DNA from: HGM13006 sp964514175
GTDB lineage: Bacteria; Bacillota; Clostridia; Oscillospirales; Oscillospiraceae
Length of the DNA stretch: 6,135 nt
Assembly: GCA_964514175.1 (NCBI GenBank)
Contig: CAZEPQ010000114.1
Span: 1 to 6,135, forward strand
Direction: 5' to 3'
In this document: positions 1 through 5,494 of the stretch, piece by piece
Layout of the letters: the number at the start of each line of letters is the position of its first letter
How positions within the stretch are numbered: the stretch's first letter is position 1
Notes under the pieces: generated by a model
Told to the model about the DNA's origin: nothing
The model's database searches: none
The model's input: the letters and a program-made list of their open reading frames with translations, nothing else
Program-made: the position numbers and the translations under genes

Positions 1-55
1 CTACCGGGCGACTTCGGGACTTTCACCCTATAGAACGTGCGCTCACCGGGCGCAC
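1..55 (-). mobile_element. 5' end of a class IIC group II intron (partial, runs off window)
   Basis: Read on the minus strand, position 55 begins GTGCGCCCGG, and TCTATAGGGTGAAAGTCCCG follows about 10 nt later. This matches the domain I start of class IIC group II introns as I recall it from the Oceanobacillus iheyensis intron (GUGUGCCCGG, then UCUAUAGGGUGAGAGUCCCG). The GUGYG 5' splice-site consensus is present, and the first 20 nt fold as GTGCGC / GCGCAC around a 7-nt loop. Class IIC introns are known to insert just downstream of intrinsic terminator hairpins. Here the intron begins 6 nt after a 12-bp GC-rich stem, on the strand where that stem would terminate the CapA gene. Only 55 nt are visible, so intron length, domains II-VI and any intron-encoded reverse transcriptase/maturase cannot be judged. 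The intron is an RNA-level mobile element, and a retrotransposed copy is the natural interpretation. Confidence 0.88.
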
Positions 56-61
56 GGAAAT

Positions 62-90
62 CCGCCCGAATCCGGCTTGGATTCGGGCGG
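62..90 (-). terminator. Terminator-type hairpin after the CapA gene, used as group II intron target
   Basis: A perfect 12-bp stem (62-73 with 79-90, CCGCCCGAATCC / GGATTCGGGCGG) encloses a 5-nt loop. It begins 7 nt after the CapA-gene stop codon. On the minus strand the stem is followed only by ATTTCC before intron sequence starts, so the usual long U-tract is missing or was split by the insertion. Whether it still terminates transcription efficiently is uncertain. Confidence 0.8.
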
Positions 91-97
91 TCATTGT

Positions 98-1900
98 TTA
101 TTCTTCTGTATTTTCCGTTTCTGCGGTATCCACAGTCTCATTAGTCTCGGTCATGGCTGCCGCTTCCTTGGCGGCGGTCTCCTCTGCATCCTGAAGCTCA
201 CGAAGCTCAAAGACGGAATATGCCCCCGTCTCCATCGCCTGCCGAACCACTCGGAAATCTTCATCCGCCGGGCCCGCGTCATAGTCCTCTCCCGCATAGG
301 TATGCAAGGAGTCCACCGCATCCAGCAGGGCGTTATATAGGGTCGCGTCGTTGTAGGTCACATCTTCGGAGCGATAAATCTCCGCAATGGAATCGTACAC
401 ATCCACCACGGAAAAGCTACGGATTCCGTTTGCCTCCACGATATTCTGATACAGGGGGATATACCCGGCATCGGAGATGGAAACAACACCTTCTTCATCC
501 CTGGAGAAGGTCAGATTCAGGATCATAGAGGTCTGTCCGCTCTCCTTCTCCGGATCGGAATAAAAATCTCCCAGACCATAGGCCACAAAGCAGGTCTTTT
601 TCGTGCCGTCGGAAAGCTCAACATTCTGGAATTCCATAGCATTGGCCACATGGGAATGGGTGCCCACGATCACATCCACGCCGTAGGAGAACAGCAGCTC
701 TGCAAGCTCCTTCTGGGGCTCGCTGACGGTACGGCTGTACTCGCTGCCCCAATGCACCAGCATAATGATGACCTCGGCACCGGCAGCCTTGGCTGCCTGT
801 ACATCGGCCTTGATCTGGCTCTTTCTCAGGTCAGTCCAATAGTTGGAATAGTCCGTGTAGAGCGTATTCATGGCATATTCACATCCATCGGGCATGGTCA
901 CGGAATCCGTGCCTTTTGTGTAGGACAGGAAGGCAAATTTGATCTTATGAATGGTCTTGATATAAGCGCCGCCGTCTGTATCCCGCTCCTCCTGGCTGGT
1001 ATAGGTGCCCACACTGCTGATTCCAGCCTGGGCAAGATACCGCTTTGTGGAGGTAAGGCCGTCGATACCGTTGTTGAGCATATAGGTGTTGGCGGTGGAA
1101 ACCAGCCGGATCCCCAAGCTGTTAAGAGCCCCCGCCAACTGCACCGGGGCATTGTAATAGGGCTCCCCTCCGTAATTCAGTCCCTCCACCATGGTGGTCT
1201 CAAAGTTGGCCACGGCATAATCCGTTTCGGCCAGATGCTGTTCCACATCCGCAAAAACGGTGGAAAAATCATAATTTCCGTCACGCTTTGTAACAGCATC
1301 CACCTGATCCGCCGAAACAGAGATGTCACCCAGAAAGCTGAGGGTGGCAACGGGAGGTCCGGTGTAGGCAGCCTCTTCTGCATCCGCACCCTCCGCCAGG
1401 TCGAGAACATCCAGAGATTCCTCCTCAATGGCTTCCTCTGCGCCATTCAAATAGCGGATGACATTGTATCCCACAACGATGCACACCAGCACCAGAATGG
1501 CTGCAATGAACCGCCGATTTCGACGGGCACGGCGCAGCTTTTCTTTTTTCCGCTCCGCACGCTCCCGCTTCTGGGCCGCAGTAAGTCCGGTTTTCCGGGT
1601 CTGCTGCTGGGTTCCCCGCTGAACAAAGGTCTGCTGGGGCATATTAGATGCCAACTGCTGGGGTTCAGTGGGCGCAGTCTGATTATACTGCTGATACTGC
1701 TGTGCATATTGCTGCTGGTACTGTTGCTGATACTGCTGCTGTGCATACTGCTGCTGGTATTGCTGCTGCGTATACTGGGTCTGCTGGTTCGAATAATTCT
1801 GACGATATATATTCTGTCCCCCGTTTTGGCCGGATTGTGCTTTGCGTCGCTGTTGGGACTGTTTTCCGCTCTGTTTGCGATTGCCGGACGTATTGGCCAT
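98..1900 (-). CDS. Membrane-anchored CapA-family protein with Gln/Tyr-rich N-terminus
   Basis: This 600-aa protein belongs to the CapA/PgsA-like metallophosphatase-fold family, known from poly-gamma-glutamate capsule synthesis; the substrate here is unknown. The start at 1900 is chosen because AAAGGAG lies 8 nt upstream; an in-frame ATG at 1963 would overlap the likely promoter. Order of parts: Gln/Tyr-rich low-complexity region (about 33-72), basic stretch (about 110-130), one transmembrane helix (about 131-150), acidic linker (155-178), CapA domain (about 184-490), then an acidic Thr/Glu-rich tail (573-600). The basic flank predicts a cytoplasmic N-terminus and an extracellular enzyme domain. 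Family motifs seen are FLGDIS (D192), NFE (E234), VHWGSEY (H383) and GTHSHV (H415, H417). The usual NNHxxDxG motif reads NTYMLNNG (271-278), so His and Asp are replaced by Tyr273 and Asn275; activity may be altered. It is divergent from the GH25 gene and ends in a hairpin invaded by a group II intron. Confidence 0.88.
   Translation of the reverse strand: MANTSGNRKQSGKQSQQRRKAQSGQNGGQNIYRQNYSNQQTQYTQQQYQQQYAQQQYQQQYQQQYAQQYQQYNQTAPTEPQQLASNMPQQTFVQRGTQQQTRKTGLTAAQKRERAERKKEKLRRARRNRRFIAAILVLVCIVVGYNVIRYLNGAEEAIEEESLDVLDLAEGADAEEAAYTGPPVATLSFLGDISVSADQVDAVTKRDGNYDFSTVFADVEQHLAETDYAVANFETTMVEGLNYGGEPYYNAPVQLAGALNSLGIRLVSTANTYMLNNGIDGLTSTKRYLAQAGISSVGTYTSQEERDTDGGAYIKTIHKIKFAFLSYTKGTDSVTMPDGCEYAMNTLYTDYSNYWTDLRKSQIKADVQAAKAAGAEVIIMLVHWGSEYSRTVSEPQKELAELLFSYGVDVIVGTHSHVANAMEFQNVELSDGTKKTCFVAYGLGDFYSDPEKESGQTSMILNLTFSRDEEGVVSISDAGYIPLYQNIVEANGIRSFSVVDVYDSIAEIYRSEDVTYNDATLYNALLDAVDSLHTYAGEDYDAGPADEDFRVVRQAMETGAYSVFELRELQDAEETAAKEAAAMTETNETVDTAETENTEE
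1685..1792 (-). repeat. Imperfect CAR/TAY codon repeat encoding the Gln/Tyr tract
   Basis: About 108 bp encode residues 37-72 of the CapA-family protein as repeated Gln-Gln-Gln-Tyr and Gln-Gln-Tyr-Ala units, with alternating CAG/CAA and TAC/TAT codons. Synonymous variation between units indicates an established protein repeat rather than a fresh microsatellite expansion, but the array could still vary in length between strains. Confidence 0.75.
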
Positions 1901-1934
1901 TGGCAGGACTCCTTTCCTTAGTATCTGTTTCATC

Positions 1935-1963
1935 ATTTTACACCATTTTATCGGATGAAACAA
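1935..1963 (-). promoter_or_regulatory. Probable sigma-A promoter of the CapA-family gene
   Basis: On the minus strand, TTGTTT (1963-1958) and TAAAAT (1940-1935) are separated by 17 nt. The -10 differs from consensus at one position and the -35 keeps only TTG. Transcription would start near 1928, leaving a short leader with the AAAGGAG site before the start at 1900. The surrounding AT-rich sequence makes chance matches possible. Confidence 0.42.
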
Positions 1964-1992
1964 TGAATATTTTCTTAAATTTTAAATTTTCA

Positions 1993-2021
1993 TTGGAGAT
2001 TTTCTTTTTCTATGATATACT
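1993..2021 (+). promoter_or_regulatory. Sigma-A promoter with extended -10 for the GH25 gene
   Basis: TTGGAG (1993-1998) is followed after 17 nt by TATACT (2016-2021), which is preceded by TGA, an extended -10 (TGn). Predicted transcription start is near 2028, giving a leader of about 45 nt. This start point excludes the in-frame TTG at 2025 as translation start and supports the ATG at 2073. It shares a 172-bp intergenic region with the divergent CapA-gene promoter, so a common regulator is possible, though no operator repeat was seen. Confidence 0.68.
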
Positions 2022-2072
2022 GTCTTGAAAACATGGATCATTCCATTCTATTTTTTGAAAGAGAGGCCAATA

Positions 2073-2951
2073 ATGGCGCAAACCAATACACGTAAGAAAA
2101 AAAAGAAGACCACGAAGAAGCATTCCATGCAGCCCCTGACTGCCGTGCTTCTGCTGCTGGTTGCCGTCATTGCGGTACTTCTTCTGCTGATTGGACTTTT
2201 CAGTCATTCTGCCCAGAAAGAAGCATCCCCATCCCCTTCTCCCAGCATTTCTGCAGCCCCTACGCTGCCGCCCAGCACCTTGTCCCTGGAATGCTTCGGC
2301 ATGGAAAACGGCTATAAGACCTATGTTTCCCATGACCTTACCGGGCAGTTGGGTCTGGATGTATCCAGTCACCAGGGCTGGATCGACTGGACCGCTGTGG
2401 CAGAAAGCGGTGTGGATTTTGTGATCCTGCGGGCAGGCTATCGGGGCTATACCGATGGCAGCATCGAGCAGGACGAATATTTTGAATATAACATCGCCTC
2501 TGCCACCGCCACAGATCTCGGCGTAGGCATCTACTTCTTCTCTCAGGCCATATCCGAAGATGAAGCCGCCGCAGAGGCTTATACAGTGCTTTCCCTCATT
2601 GATGGCTATGACATTGACTATCCCGTCTATTTCGATTGGGAGCCTATCAGCAACGAAAACGCCCGAACCGCCACCATCAGTTCTTCGGAGCTGACTGCCT
2701 GTGCAAAACGGTTTTGCCAAATCATCGAGGAAGCGGGATATGAAGCCGGCGTATACTTTAACCTGTCCATTGCCTCCAGTTATTATAACCTGATCGAGCT
2801 AAAAGATTATGAATTTTGGCTGGCGGAATATCAGGATACCCCATCCTTCCCCTTTGCCTTTGACACCTGGCAGTACACCAGTAGCGGGTCAGTTCCGGGC
2901 ATCAGCACGCGGGTGGACCTGAACCTCAATTTTACATCCTATGGATCGTAA
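2073..2951 (+). CDS. Membrane-anchored GH25 lysozyme (1,4-beta-N-acetylmuramidase)
   Basis: This 292-aa protein is a glycoside hydrolase family 25 enzyme, a family that cleaves the MurNAc-GlcNAc beta-1,4 bond of peptidoglycan. The start at 2073 is preceded by GAGAGG with 6-nt spacing and lies downstream of the predicted promoter. Parts: Lys-rich cytoplasmic N-terminus (1-20), one hydrophobic helix (about 21-43) with no obvious cleavage site, a Pro/Ser linker (about 51-70), then the GH25 barrel (about 93-290). Family motifs are GLDVSSHQG (D96), VILRAGYRG (117-125), GIYFFSQA, YFDWEP with the DxE pair D188 and E190 (catalytic acid expected at E190), and the closing TWQYTSSG and VDLN. The catalytic residues appear intact and no cell-wall-binding repeats are present, so it is probably a membrane-tethered autolysin or remodelling enzyme rather than a phage endolysin; no phage genes are nearby. 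Its last 20 bp overlap the convergent phosphopantetheinyl transferase gene. Confidence 0.93.
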   Translation: MAQTNTRKKKKKTTKKHSMQPLTAVLLLLVAVIAVLLLLIGLFSHSAQKEASPSPSPSISAAPTLPPSTLSLECFGMENGYKTYVSHDLTGQLGLDVSSHQGWIDWTAVAESGVDFVILRAGYRGYTDGSIEQDEYFEYNIASATATDLGVGIYFFSQAISEDEAAAEAYTVLSLIDGYDIDYPVYFDWEPISNENARTATISSSELTACAKRFCQIIEEAGYEAGVYFNLSIASSYYNLIELKDYEFWLAEYQDTPSFPFAFDTWQYTSSGSVPGISTRVDLNLNFTSYGS

Positions 2952-3459
2952 CCTCGATCTCTCTCTGGCTACACAAAGCCAGAGAGAGATTTTTTTCTTC
3001 CATGACTTTAAAATACAGTCCACTGTCACCCATTTTCCACCTTTTATGCTCCTGATAAAAGTTTGTCCCATTGGGGAACCCGGTCAGCCCAGTACCTAAA
3101 TACTTGTAATAGCTCTCCTTTAAGGTCCAGAGGGTAAAGAAATCCACCTTAGTTCTTCCCCTGCGGCAAAACCATTCCAGTTCCTCCGTGGAAAAGATCC
3201 GCTCCGGGAGCTTTTCCAGATAAGGCCGTACCGCCTCCATATCCAGTCCCACAGGAGCATCCGAAAAAGCCACCGCCACATGTCCCCTGCTGTGGCTGAT
3301 ATTAAATTCCGGGCCATGGGATAAGTATGGCTTCCCATGTTCCCCCAGCTCCAGCCGGGGTTCAGATATCCCATAGACATCCTTTAATACGGTCTCCAGC
3401 AGTTCGTGAGCCGCATTGGATTCTTTTCCCTCAGTAGATTTTAAATACAGGTGGATCAT
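2932..3459 (-). CDS. Sfp-type 4'-phosphopantetheinyl transferase
   Basis: This 175-aa protein transfers the phosphopantetheine arm of coenzyme A to a serine on acyl or peptidyl carrier proteins, in the cytoplasm. Hallmarks of the Sfp superfamily are present: GKPYL (42-46), FNISHS (52-57, the substrate-contacting His-Ser), VGLDME with the Mg-binding acids D73 and E75, and WTLKESYYK with W111, K114, E115 and K119. It is shorter than Sfp itself (about 220 aa), with a brief N-terminal half. The ATG at 3459 has GGAGG only 4 nt upstream. No promoter fits between this site and the terminator of the upstream zinc-ribbon gene, so expression may rely on readthrough or on a promoter inside that gene. 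The 3' end overlaps the GH25 gene by 20 bp and contains its terminator. No carrier-protein, polyketide or non-ribosomal peptide genes are in the window, so the substrate is unknown. Confidence 0.9.
   Translation of the reverse strand: MIHLYLKSTEGKESNAAHELLETVLKDVYGISEPRLELGEHGKPYLSHGPEFNISHSRGHVAVAFSDAPVGLDMEAVRPYLEKLPERIFSTEELEWFCRRGRTKVDFFTLWTLKESYYKYLGTGLTGFPNGTNFYQEHKRWKMGDSGLYFKVMEEKNLSLALCSQREIEVTIHRM
2957..2996 (+). terminator. Intrinsic terminator of the GH25 gene, inside the opposing CDS
   Basis: A perfect 14-bp stem (2957-2970 with 2977-2990) encloses a 6-nt loop (ACACAA) and runs into seven T residues (2990-2996). It begins 5 nt after the GH25 stop codon. On the other strand the same hairpin lacks a downstream U-tract, so it is one-directional. 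It lies wholly inside the transferase gene, encoding residues 157-168 there. Confidence 0.95.
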
Positions 3460-3468
3460 GGTTCCTCC

Positions 3469-3506
3469 AAACAGAAAACCAGCCGGCCTCCTTTGAGGTC
3501 GGCTGG
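3469..3506 (-). terminator. Terminator or attenuator between the zinc-ribbon and transferase genes
   Basis: On the minus strand, a 12-bp stem with one wobble pair (3506-3495 with 3490-3479) and a 4-nt loop is followed by TTTTCTGTTT (3478-3469). It begins 12 nt after the zinc-ribbon stop codon. The U-tract abuts the GGAGG ribosome binding site (3468-3464) of the next gene, so incomplete termination would set expression of the transferase. Confidence 0.82.
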
Positions 3507-3518
3507 CAGTGATTTAAA

Positions 3519-3794
3519 TTAGTTCTCTCTCATGCGAGCGAAGCAATCGGAGCAGTAGACAGGTCTGTCAGACTTGGGCTCGAAAGGAACCTTAGCCTCG
3601 CCGCCGCAAGCAGCGCAAGTAGCGGTGAAATACTGTCTGGGGCCACGCTGAGCGTTCTTGCGAGCGTCACGGCAGGACTTGCAGCGCTGGGGCTCGTTCT
3701 GGAAGCCTCTCTCGGCATAAAACTCCTGCTCGCCAGCGGTGAAGGTGAACTCTGCGCCGCACTCTTTGCAGACCAAAATCTTGTCTTCGTACAT
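3519..3794 (-). CDS. Small double zinc-ribbon protein, function unknown
   Basis: This 91-aa protein has two CxxC...CxxC zinc-ribbon modules: C9/C12 with C38/C41, and C60/C63 with C81/C84. The first module, with its FTAGEQEFYAERGFQNEP core (about 17-35), matches the 'probable zinc-ribbon domain' family common in Clostridia; the second resembles the CAxCG...VYCSDCF domain seen in small clostridial proteins. Zinc binding is well supported, but the biological role is not known and nucleic-acid binding is only a guess. The start at 3794 is chosen because GAGAGGG lies 7 nt upstream; the reading frame stays open to 3878, but that part is structured RNA sequence. The gene follows a strong promoter and a folded leader of about 240 nt and ends in a hairpin terminator. 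No signal peptide or membrane segment is present. Confidence 0.85.
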   Translation of the reverse strand: MYEDKILVCKECGAEFTFTAGEQEFYAERGFQNEPQRCKSCRDARKNAQRGPRQYFTATCAACGGEAKVPFEPKSDRPVYCSDCFARMREN

Positions 3795-3820
3795 AGTTTT
3801 TCCCTCTCTTTTTACAGATA

Positions 3821-4064
3821 GATTTGCCCTTTGCGACTCAGGAGGTTCCCTTAAGCGGCAAGGGATAGTATATTGCAAGCGGCCTGTGGCCGTTCTCGCC
3901 GTATGGGCATTCAGAATACCAAACGCATCAAGGCCTTAGGCCATGATCCAGGTAGATTCCAGAACTCAAACGAAACGCCTGCTAAAGGGAAATCAAAAGA
4001 GACGGGCCGAAGATGGAATAACTGGGTTCAATTCTGAGCCACGCAGATAAACTGCGATAAACTA
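3821..4064 (-). ncRNA. Structured RNA of about 240 nt (unidentified) upstream of the zinc-ribbon gene
   Basis: A strong promoter initiates near 4064-4062 and no protein gene occupies the next 270 nt. The transcript can form a 5' hairpin (4056-4042, CGCAG/CTGCG) and a long closing helix between 3994-3978 and 3842-3821. That helix consists of GATTT/AAATC, CCCTTT/AAAGGG, GC/GC and AGG/CCT, with small bulges and one internal loop. It encloses four local hairpins: 3947-3927 (ATCA.GGCC/GGCC.TGAT), 3920-3906 (GGTAT/ATGCC), 3899-3875 (GCGAG.CGGCC/GGCCG.CTTGC) and 3865-3847 (TCCCTT/AAGGGA). No intrinsic terminator separates it from the zinc-ribbon gene, whose ribosome binding site starts 12 nt beyond the closing helix. 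It could therefore be a processed or stand-alone ncRNA or a cis-acting leader. Its branched form is unlike rod-shaped 6S RNA. raiA-motif RNA, a large structured RNA of Firmicutes, is a candidate from size and host type only; I cannot confirm it. Pairings were found by eye, without energy calculation. Confidence 0.6.
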
Positions 4065-4070
4065 AGCCCA

Positions 4071-4098
4071 ATTATATCATAATTCCAAGCAATGTCAA
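4071..4098 (-). promoter_or_regulatory. Near-perfect sigma-A promoter for the structured RNA and zinc-ribbon gene
   Basis: On the minus strand a perfect -35 TTGACA (4098-4093) and a perfect -10 TATAAT (4076-4071) are separated by 16 nt, with TGA directly before the -10 as an extended element. It lies 18 nt after the glmM stop codon. A promoter this close to consensus suggests very high constitutive expression, as is typical of stable RNAs rather than of a small accessory protein. Transcription start is predicted near 4064-4062. Confidence 0.9.
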
Positions 4099-4116
4099 TA
4101 GTTTCTAAAGTTTATT

Positions 4117-5481
4117 TTAACAACTGTGAATTTTTTGTGAATTTTCGATGACTTTCGCCAAATCCCGAGCCACAGCGTTTGCAGTCTCCTCGTCGGGAGC
4201 TTCTACCATGACTCGGAGCAACGCCTCCGTACCGGAGGGACGCACCAGAATCCGTCCGCTGCCTGCCATCTCCTGCTCCTTCTCCCGAATGGCTGCCTGA
4301 ACTTCTTCGTTCTGGATCAGAGCATCCTTTTCCACTGCACTGTGGGGGCCGGGCACATTGATCAGCACCTGGGGATAACGCTTGATCTGGGAGATCAAAG
4401 AGGAAACGGGCGCACCGTACTTGCTGATGATACTGAGAAAATGCAGGGCAGTCAACTGACCGTCCCCGGTGGGCATATGGTTCAGGAAAATGATGTGACC
4501 GGACTGCTCTCCGCCCAGGACCATGCCTTCCTTTACCATCATTTCACGCACATTGCGGTCACCTACATTGGCACAGAGGACCTTATAGCCCCGCTCCTGT
4601 GCATACTTGTGAAGACCCATATTACTCATAACAGTGGCAACAAAGCCGTCGTTCTTCAGGTCTCCGTCCTCCATCATGGCTCCTGCTATGATAGCCATGA
4701 TCTTGTCGCCGTCGATCTCATTGCCGTTTTCGTCCACGGCAAGGCAACGATCCGCATCGCCGTCAAAGGCAATGCCCACGTCGTAGCAGCCCTTGGCAAC
4801 CTTTTCTCCCAGTACCTCCAGATGGGTGGAGCCGCAGCCGTTGTTGATGTTCACCCCATTGGGCTTGTCATTGATATAGGTCACATCCATGTCGTAGCGG
4901 TTGAAGAGCCGCTGGGCCGTGGTGGAAGCGGCACCGTTGGCGCAGTCCATCAGCACACGAAGGTCATGGGGCTCGCCCTTGAGGGATTTGGTGAGATAAC
5001 GGATATACAAATCCGCGGAGTGGCGGTCATTGTAGGTCACACCGATGTCTCCGCCCTTCTTCACAGGAAGCTCCCCATCGCTGAGGATCAGCTCTTCGAT
5101 GGCAAGCTCTAGCTCATCCGGAAGCTTGGAGCCGTCGGGGCCAAAGAACTTAATGCCGTTGTATTCATAGGGGTTGTGGGATGCGGAAATCACCACACCG
5201 GCAGAAGCCTTGCTCATAAGGGTGGTCAGAGCCACCGCAGGGGTGGAAATGACGCCCAGGGTATGGACATTTGCGCCGCAGGAGCAAAGGCCTGCGGTAA
5301 TGGCTCCTTCCAGCATATCCGAGGAAATTCTGGTATCCTTACCTACCACCACAACGGGCTTTTCCTCTGTGTTTCTGGACAGCACAAGGGCTGCTGCCTG
5401 ACCGATACGATATGCGAGAGGTGCATCCAACTGTTCATTGGCAATGCCGCGGATGCCGTCGGTTCCAAATAATTTTCCCAT
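4117..5481 (-). CDS. glmM: Phosphoglucosamine mutase
   Basis: This 454-aa cytoplasmic enzyme converts glucosamine-6-phosphate to glucosamine-1-phosphate, the step before UDP-GlcNAc in peptidoglycan precursor synthesis. Length matches the family (about 445-455 aa). All four active-site signatures are present: the phosphoserine loop ISASHNPY with S101, the metal site FDGDADR with D240, D242 and D244, the sugar-binding GGEQSGH (323-329), and the phosphate-binding RPSGTE (414-419). The GlmM-type N-terminus GKLFGTDGIRG separates it from phosphomannomutases. The ATG at 5481 is preceded by GGTAGGA with about 5-nt spacing and lies 13 nt after the ruvB stop, implying co-transcription. No GC-rich terminator follows the stop codon, so its transcript may read into the downstream structured RNA, whose own promoter starts 18 nt further on. 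Confidence 0.97.
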   Translation of the reverse strand: MGKLFGTDGIRGIANEQLDAPLAYRIGQAAALVLSRNTEEKPVVVVGKDTRISSDMLEGAITAGLCSCGANVHTLGVISTPAVALTTLMSKASAGVVISASHNPYEYNGIKFFGPDGSKLPDELELAIEELILSDGELPVKKGGDIGVTYNDRHSADLYIRYLTKSLKGEPHDLRVLMDCANGAASTTAQRLFNRYDMDVTYINDKPNGVNINNGCGSTHLEVLGEKVAKGCYDVGIAFDGDADRCLAVDENGNEIDGDKIMAIIAGAMMEDGDLKNDGFVATVMSNMGLHKYAQERGYKVLCANVGDRNVREMMVKEGMVLGGEQSGHIIFLNHMPTGDGQLTALHFLSIISKYGAPVSSLISQIKRYPQVLINVPGPHSAVEKDALIQNEEVQAAIREKEQEMAGSGRILVRPSGTEALLRVMVEAPDEETANAVARDLAKVIENSQKIHSC

Positions 5482-5494
5482 AATGTCCTACCTT

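Noticed and set aside
36..56. Second GC-rich hairpin near the left edge, considered as a tandem terminator
   Set aside because: It has no U-tract, and the sequence matches the first stem of a class IIC group II intron.
650..1921. 423-codon plus-strand open frame opposite the CapA-family gene
   Set aside because: Its hydrophobic Leu/Ile-rich repeats are the antisense of the Gln/Tyr codon repeat. It has no family motifs, and the opposite strand carries a recognisable domain with a good ribosome binding site.
1901..1963. 21-residue N-terminal extension of the CapA-family protein starting at 1963
   Set aside because: The extension overlaps the likely promoter, and the internal ATG at 1900 has an AAAGGAG site at 8 nt.
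2025..2072. 16-residue N-terminal extension of the GH25 protein from a TTG at 2025
   Set aside because: It would begin before the predicted transcription start, and the ATG at 2073 has a good GAGAGG site.
3795..3878. 28-residue N-terminal extension of the zinc-ribbon protein
   Set aside because: The extra codons come from structured RNA sequence, and the family starts at MYEDK, which has GAGAGGG 7 nt upstream.
4021..4045. GGTTCAATTC on the plus strand resembling a tRNA T-arm
   Set aside because: No acceptor stem, anticodon arm or D-arm could be placed around it. The promoter orientation puts the transcript on the minus strand.
3821..4064. 6S RNA, tmRNA, RNase P RNA, SRP RNA or T-box as the identity of the structured RNA
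   Set aside because: None of the tmRNA, RNase P or T-box signature sequences I know was seen, there is no SRP-type tetraloop domain, and the branched fold with an extra 5' hairpin does not fit rod-like 6S RNA. A covariance-model search is still needed to exclude them.
4342..5112. 256-codon plus-strand open frame inside glmM
   Set aside because: It is antisense to an intact glmM with all catalytic motifs. The predicted product has no recognisable domain.
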